DNA of 64,000 bases from Elephas maximus indicus (Eukaryota > Chordata > Mammalia > Proboscidea > Elephantidae): the NCBI RefSeq assembly GCF_024166365.1, contig NC_064831.1, positions 81,914,268 to 81,978,267 of the forward strand, given 5' to 3'. Positions 58,246 to 64,000 of the stretch are shown here, in pieces. Both the position numbers and the translations under genes were made by a program. The notes under the pieces are model-generated. The model made no database searches. It was not told the DNA's origin and was given only the letters and a program-made list of their open reading frames with translations. How positions within the stretch are numbered: the stretch's first letter is position 1; every line of letters begins with the position of its first letter.

Positions 58246-58860
58246 TGTTGCTGTTGTTGTTAGGTGCTATCGAGCCAGCTCCGTTTCATAGTGACCCTGT
58301 GTACAGCAGAACAAAACAGTGCCTAGTCCTGAGCCATCCTCATAATTGTTGCCGTGTTTGAGCCCATTGTTGCAGCCGCTGTGTCAGTCCATCTTGTTGA
58401 GGGTTTTCTCTTTTTTGCTGACCCTCTACTTTACAAGCATGATGTCTCTCTCCAGGGACTGGTCCTTCCTGATAACATGTCCAGAGTACCTGAGATGAAG
58501 TCTTGCCATCTTCACTTCCAGGGATCACTATGGCTGTATATCTTCCAAGACAGACTTGTTTGTTGTCCTGCCAGTCCATGGTATATTCAGCATCTTTGCC
58601 AATACCATAATTCAAAGACATCAGTTCTTCTTTGGTTTTCCTTATCCATTGACCAGCTTTTGCATGCATATGAGGCTATGGAAAATATTGTTGTGACTTG
58701 GGTCAGGCACACCTTAGTCCTCAAAGTGACATCTTTGCTTTTCAGCACTTTGAAAGAGGTCTTCTGGAGCAGATTTGCCCACTGCAATATGTTGTTTGGT
58801 TTCTTGACTGCTGCTTCCATGAGTGTTGATTGTGGTTTGAAGTAAAATGAAATCCTTGCC
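58246..58860 (-). mobile_element. RTE LINE 3' part (antisense), second copy
   Basis: TGTTGTTGTTAGGTGCTATC, CCAGGGACTGGTCCTTCCTG, GACTGCTGCTTCCATGAGTG; same orientation as 57524-57971 but reaches farther into the coding region. Confidence 0.92.
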
Positions 58861-58969
58861 TCGTTTTTCACAAGTACCCTTAGAGCTTTTACTTCCTTCC
58901 AGCAGAGAAAATCAGCACCATGTCCTGGTCTCTGTTTCGTCTTTTTCTCCTCAGTGGATATGTCCTTGG

Positions 58970-59018
58970 TCACGGTGAGTCAGAACCAACTCGACAGTGC
59001 TTAACAACAGCAACAACC
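58970..59018 (+). mobile_element. RTE/SINE 3' tail scrap
   Basis: TGAGTCAGAACCAACTCGAC and GTGCTTAACAACAGCAACAA are the sense 3' end, opposite in orientation to the RTE piece just left. Confidence 0.6.
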
Positions 59019-59564
59019 AATCGTAAGAGGGAGTATGTAGATACTTACTCAGCGTGTTTTTCTCTAGATTTGGTGTTATTCACGAGAACTCTCAGTACCT
59101 CTACTTACTGGTTTATCTTCCTGCAAGTGATGGATGCAGGGCTATGAGCCTTTCCACACTGTGCTGTGCTCTAGAACCTTCCTTTACTTTCCTTGGCAGG
59201 TACCTATTGAATTTTGTGACACTGGGATGTGCTCATTTTGTTCACTTGTTGGCTGGTGATTATTTTATTTCTGCTTAACTTTTTTTTTGTTGTTGTTGTT
59301 AGGTAGTGGAAAGTTAAAATTCTCTATGAAATTTAAGTGAGAAATGTGTGGTATTATTTTAAAAGATTTTATCACCATTGTATTTCATTCCCTATTTCTG
59401 TATAATATGTTGTTTATAATTCTGTTTTGCTAATATAGATGCAGATTTCTCATTACTTTGTAGGTTTGCTTTTCAGAATTATAAAATGGGCTGATGAAAT
59501 TAAAGGAGATGGCCACAGATGTAGAAGGAGTCAAAATGGAGCCTCTGTGGAAAGGGGAATTGGC
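59019..59564. other. Intron 1, nothing recognised
   Basis: No supported feature. Confidence 0.5.
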
Positions 59565-59745
59565 ATTGTTTGAAGGCTTGCTGTGTGCCAGGCAGTGCAT
59601 AAATGGCCTGACTTTAACTCTCACAACAACCCTGTGAGCTAGCTGCTATTATTTCTGTTTTACAGGTAAGGAAACTAAGGCCGAAAAAAGTTAAATATCT
59701 TGCCCAAGTTAACACAGTTAAGGTTTGATCTTGAGTCTCTTGAGT
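59565..59745 (-). mobile_element. MIR SINE (antisense)
   Basis: GCTGTGTGCCAGGCAGTGCA, CTCTCACAACAACCCTGTGA, CAGGTAAGGAAACTAAGGCC, CTTGCCCAAGTTAACACAGT. Confidence 0.85.
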
Positions 59746-59990
59746 TTGTCTTGTTCTGAAATCCTTCTCTTGAGATGAGAAAAATAAACTTACCTCAGAC
59801 TACCCTTCCTCCAGAGGTTGCAGCTGAGTATAGAGTACTTGGGCATGTTTGGTGTCCTGCTCTCATTTTACCATGTTACTTACTACTTGTGAGAGAAACC
59901 CCCCACCCCTTCTTGTTCTTTTATTCTTTTTACTGAGGAACAAGGTAATGGACCTTCAGAATGACTTTCCTTCTCTTCCTCTTTAGGTCA

Positions 59991-60148
59991 ACCCAAAAGC
60001 CCGTTGCAGTCAAGTCGATTCCAACTCATAGGGACCCTATAGGACAGAGTAGAACTGCCCCGTAGAGTTTCCAGGGAGCACCTGGTGGATTCAAACTGCT
60101 GACTCTTTGGTTAGCAGACGTAGCTCTTAACCACTGTGCCACCAAGGT
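59991..60148 (-). mobile_element. AfroSINE, short form, with up to 15-base duplication
   Basis: TTCCTCTTTAGGTCA at 59976-59990 and 60149-60163. Complete antisense copy. Confidence 0.95.
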
Positions 60149-60163
60149 TTCCTCTTTAGGTCA

Positions 60164-60791
60164 GTGAGTGCAAAATACACCTGCAAGTGATATGAGTGCT
60201 CTCAAAATGAGCCTATATACATCCAGTGGCCGGTCACAGGGCCCTGCTCCCCACCCGCTGTTGTCTGCACGCTCAGCCCTCAACTGCCATCTAGCTCTGA
60301 ACAGCCAGCTGCTTCAAAACAAGGGCCATTATGTAATAATTCTGCTGTAACAACTGCTGCAGAATTATAAACCGCTCTATGCCTGTATGAACAGACACTC
60401 TAATTAATGTTCATTTTTTGAACACATGGTCATTTTTTCAAAATCTTAGTACAAAACTACATTTACCTTATTAAAAAAATATTCCACAGGAGTTGCCAAA
60501 GATAACATTTTGATATTTATTAAAAGTAAGACTTGTGGTTGGGGAGTCATTTATTTACAGTGGGTCTCAGTTTTCTCATCAAAAACAAAAATGAGTACAA
60601 TACCATCTTACATGTGGGGAATGTTTAGTGAGTTTCAAAGTGTTTTCATGGCTTATCTCATTTGAGCCATATTGTAGCCCTGGAAGATAGACAGGGCATG
60701 TATTTTAACCCCGGTTTTATTTTTAATTCTACACTACAAACTCTTAAACAAAACAAAACATAGAAATTATAGCATAGTACACATCCATGTA
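60164..60791. other. Intron 1, AT-rich, one MIR scrap
   Basis: A possible MIR piece at 60635-60710 (TTATCTCATTTGAGCCATAT); nothing else. Confidence 0.5.
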
Positions 60792-60803
60792 CTTACCCAC
60801 CTA

Positions 60804-60968
60804 AAACCAAAACCCACTGCCGTTGAGTCGATTCTGAACTCAAAGCGACCCTATAGGACAGAGTAGAACTGCCCCATAGAGTTTCCAAGGGGCGCGTGGT
60901 GGATTCGAACTGCCGACCTCTTGGTTTGCAGCCGTAGCACTTCACCGCTACGCCACCAGGGTTTCTGC
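60804..60968 (-). mobile_element. AfroSINE, short form, with 12-base duplication
   Basis: CTTACCCACCTA at 60792-60803 and 60969-60980, perfect. CpG-rich body retained. Confidence 0.96.
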
Positions 60969-61178
60969 CTTACCCACCTAGGGCTGAACATTCGTTAGGT
61001 TTTGGTATATTTGCTTCGTATCTATCTACATACACACACACGTACACTTCCTTTTTTTTTTTGCTGAACTATTTTAAAGTAAATGATTCAAATTATGACA
61101 CTTTACTCCTAAATACTTCAGTGTGCACTGTCACCAAATAAAGTCATTTCCCTATAAAAACATAATGCTGTCATCACT

Positions 61179-61354
61179 TGGAAACCCTGGTGGTGTAGTG
61201 GTTAAGAGTTCGGCTGCTAACCAAGAGGTCAGCAGTTCAAATCTATCAGATGCTCCTTGGAAACCTTGTGGGGCAGTTCTATTCTGTCCTGTAAGGTTGC
61301 TGTGAGTCTGAATTGACTCAACGGCAACAGGTTTTTTTTTTGTTTTTTGTTTTT
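61179..61354 (+). mobile_element. AfroSINE, short form
   Basis: GGAAACCCTGGTGGTGTAGT head to GGCAACAGG and a long T-rich tail. Confidence 0.93.
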
Positions 61355-62004
61355 AATCACCCAACAAAATTAAATATTCCCTAACTTCAACTAATACGTA
61401 CATACTCAAGTTTCTCCAAAATGTATGCAGGATATTTCTATTGCGACCCCTAACCCTATCCCTAGCTCTATCTCTAGCGATAGTTGTCTGTTTTTGAAAC
61501 CACCAGAAACGAATTAAAGATCATGAATTTCATTTGTTATATGACTTCCAGTCTCTTTCAGTCTAGAATTAAAAAAAAAAAAAAAAATTTTTTTTTTTTT
61601 TTTTTTTTAAAGAATTAGGCCCCCTATTTTCCCCCATGTTTACTTTTTGGAGAGTGTGGACCAACTGTCCTATAGAATGGTCCATGTTCTGAATTTATCT
61701 GATTATTTTCTTGTGGTTTGATTGAACTTGTCCTCTCTTCTCTGTGCTTCCTGTTCATCAGAAGTTAGTTCTTGCTGGATTAGATTAAGGTTTTGTTTGA
61801 TGTATATTAGATACATGGTTAGGGATTCTTTGAGTATTTCACATCAAAACTTCTGTTTGGCTCCTTTGAGATAGGTGGTGACAGTCAGACCTCTCTGTGT
61901 TAAAGGGACATTTGCTCCCTTGAGTTAGTAAGCAATCTAACAGATGAAGCTGTTGCTGAAATCCTGAGTAGGCTCTAGCTTGGTTATCAGTAATATTAAT
62001 CTCT
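61355..62004. other. Intron 1, possible old L1, with an A/T palindrome
   Basis: A-run then T-run at about 61571-61608. 61610-61850 resembles antisense old L1 (TGATTATTTTCTTGTGGTTT) but is too diverged to be sure. Confidence 0.45.
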
Positions 62005-62108
62005 ACCATTTATTGAGAATTTGCTCTGAGCCAGGCACTGGGTGAAGTACTGGACACACATTACCTCACTTAGTCCTTCAGAGGTGGCTAGTATTAGTTC
62101 CACTTTGT
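62005..62108 (-). mobile_element. MIR SINE fragment (antisense)
   Basis: TTTATTGAGAATTTGCTCTG, AGCCAGGCACTGGGTGAAGT. Confidence 0.7.
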
Positions 62109-62299
62109 AACTCAACGTTGGGGGCCCCAACTGCCTTTCCGTTATGAAGCCACTCTCAGGCCTCAGAGCCTCCTGTTGCCCTTTCCTCTTCCTGCTGCCT
62201 ACCCACTGTGGACCATGGGAACGAGACTGCCTTGATTCCGATCCATTTCTACCCCTCACGTGGGACTCTAGGCTGGCCTCTCACCTCCTGGGCTCCAGT

Positions 62300-62436
62300 G
62301 TCCTGATCTGTAATGTATGATGACAAAAGTACCTTCCTCAGAGGGTTCTTGGAAGAATGAAATGAGTTACCACATGTGAAGCACTTAATACAGTACTTCT
62401 CATATTGGCTCATAAATGTCAGCCTCATTGTTGCTG
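62300..62436 (+). mobile_element. MIR SINE fragment
   Basis: GTACCTTCCTCAGAGGGTTC, GAATGAAATGAGTTACCACA, GTGAAGCACTTAATACAGTA. Confidence 0.7.
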
Positions 62437-62573
62437 TTATCCCTTCCGTGGGCCCTCACACAGTTCCCCAGGCTCTTTGTGTTTTGTGGGTTTTGTTGTA
62501 ACCTACTGTGGAGCAACACCAGAGACGGCTGAGTATCAGTAGCAAACGTGGAGCGGGAACAATGGTTCTAGAG

Positions 62574-62791
62574 CAGAAGTCAGCAGCCCACAAGCCAAAC
62601 AGGCCTTCGCCTATCTTTGTAAATCAAGTTTTATTGGAACACAGCTACGCCCATTCATTTATGTATCATCTGTGACTGCTTTCACACTACAATGGCAGAG
62701 TTGAGTAGTTGGAACAGAGACCATATGGCCTGCAAAGCCTAAAATGTGTACTCTTTGGTCTTTTACAGAAACAAAAATGTACCAATCCCTG
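62574..62791. mobile_element. hAT-type DNA transposon fragment
   Basis: Starts CAG and ends CTG; AAGTTTTATTGGAACACAGC and CTGCAAAGCCTAAAATGTG belong to a common mammalian hAT repeat. TTCTAGAG (62566-62573) and CCCTAGAG (62792-62799) fit an 8-base duplication with two changes. Confidence 0.7.
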
Positions 62792-62862
62792 CCCTAGAGT
62801 CTTAAGAATTCTTAGAATTATAGTCTCTGCTCTGTGGTCACAGCTTCCCTGATAAGGTGCTT

Positions 62863-63088
62863 GTTATGTTGTTGTTATTGTTAGTTGCCGTCCTTTCTGC
62901 TCTGACTCACTGCGACCTTATATGTACTAGAACGAAACATTGCCTGGTCTTTTGCCATCTTCATGATTGCTGGCATGTTTGAGTCCATTGTTGCAGCTAT
63001 TCCGTCATTCCATCTCACGGAGGGTTTCCCTTATTTTCGCTGACCCGCTATTTTACCACACATGATATCCTTTTCTAGCGATTGGGAT
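62863..63088 (-). mobile_element. RTE LINE 3' end (antisense), short
   Basis: GTTGTTATTGTTAGTTGCCG, CATTGTTGCAGCTATTCCGT; only the last 225 bases. Confidence 0.87.
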
Positions 63089-63931
63089 AATATGTTGCTT
63101 CCATCAAGTTTCTGCCTTTGGATTTCACCCCCAGGTATGGTATTCCCAACCTTCCTGTCCTTTCTACTCAGAGCTAGAAGGGCTTGTTGATGCCTTCTTT
63201 TTGCAAGGGCCCTCCTGATGATTTTAGGTTGGCTGGCAAAACAAAAGGCACAGTGCCCACAGGTCTTCTCTCAATTGGGTAGCTAGTCTTTCTGAAGGCC
63301 CCCAAATGGGAGATATTCCCTTTATCTGTGGGCCTTTTCTGCCAGCCAGTCAGTTGAGTAGGCCTCACTGTGCTTTGCACAGTCCCCGCAGGTGGAGGCT
63401 GAGAGAGCTCTCCGTGGCCCCTTTGGTAGCCCTGTGTGGATCAGTCTATGGTGGAGGGAGGTGCGCTGGCTGGATCACAGCCTTTCCTCTATTCACATTG
63501 CTGGCTCAGGATCACAGTAATAGTTAATTATAGCTATTTCATTTTTGCCAGTATATTTTGGGGTCCTGTTACTTGACCCACATGGATCTGATCCAAACCC
63601 ACTGATTGAGAAACCTCATTTCCATAAGTTACTTCTGCATTTGGATGGAAAGAGACCACTTTCCTAAAGTCATTTGCTATTATGGGCTTACATTACATGA
63701 TTTATTTCCTGGCCGTTAAGGTAGTTTCTATTGATTTGGGGCTTTGAATTTAATTCTGATGTGGAGGAATCTTTTATATTTTATCTTGCCTCCTAGTCAT
63801 TTAAAAATAACTATTTAGTCTTTTAATTAATTTGATGTAAAGCCTTTAAAAATGATGATGGCGGTTCCCCTTGTATATATTTTTATTTGGGTGTGAATTC
63901 CCATTCTCTTCTCTCTCCTGCTCTTACAAAC
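63089..63931. other. Intron 1, nothing recognised
   Basis: No supported feature. Confidence 0.5.
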
Positions 63932-64000
63932 GTTGTCAGTTGCTGTTGAGTTGATTCTGACTCATGGCGACCCCATGTGTTACAGAGTAGAACTGCTCCA
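63932..64000 (-). mobile_element. AfroSINE copy, cut by the window edge
   Basis: GTCAGTTGCTGTTGAGTTGA, then ACCCCATGTGTTACAGAGTA; the head lies beyond the edge. Confidence 0.88.

Larger units (their letters stand above)
39152..64000 (+). other. SLCO3A1: SLCO3A1 intron 1, 5' part (continues past the window)
   Basis: Begins with the donor GTGAGTCCCC. No exon with recognisable OATP sequence (extracellular loops, Kazal-like domain, later membrane segments) appears in any frame down to the right edge, so intron 1 is at least 24.8 kb here. A long first intron agrees with what is known of the human gene. Its first part is still CpG island; AfroSINEs, RTE and L1 fragments begin at about 42850. Confidence 0.9.

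Overview
This window is a piece of a mammalian nuclear genome, almost certainly from a paenungulate afrotherian and most likely an elephant. The main evidence is a very high density of tRNA-derived AfroSINE copies (about 38, in both orientations) together with their presumed partner, an RTE/BovB-type LINE, and afrotherian-type L1 3' ends. Older pan-mammalian repeats (MIR, L2, MER5A, old L1) lie underneath. There are no operons, phage, CRISPR arrays or other prokaryotic features.

Only one protein-coding exon can be supported: the first coding exon of SLCO3A1 (OATP-D, an organic anion/prostaglandin transporter), at 38972-39151 on the + strand. It encodes the first 60 residues and ends at a perfect GTGAGT splice donor. 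It sits in a strong CpG island (core about 38280-39440) that holds the TATA-less promoter and GC-rich 5' UTR. Everything after 39152 is the beginning of intron 1, which runs off the right edge. The rest of the transporter lies outside the window.

Layout: 1-37.6 kb is intergenic DNA upstream of SLCO3A1, mostly nested retrotransposons, with one tRNA-Leu(CAG)-like pseudogene (4022-4104, -), a palindromic MITE-like element (24309-24538) and several repeat families present in two or three copies. 36.65-42.85 kb contains no AfroSINE at all and surrounds the promoter. 39.15-64 kb is intron 1, where SINEs resume; several have perfect target-site duplications and so look comparatively young.

The mobile elements form a clear parasite network. 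RTE copies (1660-2938, 15430-16742, 28451-29245, 57524-57971, 58246-58860, 62863-63088) end in a CACCTAACAACAACAAC-type tail. The tRNA-Gly-headed SINEs (5568, 42850, 49536) and an RTE deletion derivative (14127-14536) end in the same kind of tail, and the AfroSINE 3' regions resemble it. Nesting gives a relative order: old hAT, L1M and MIR elements are interrupted by RTE and AfroSINE copies, and two SINEs are themselves interrupted by short L1-like fragments.

Repeat family names come from recognising sequence patterns by eye; boundaries are within about 5-20 bases unless a target-site duplication is quoted. No previously undescribed gene system was found. The least conventional items are the hairpin MITE, the tRNA-Leu pseudogene/AfroSINE pair, and two unclassified multi-copy repeat families.
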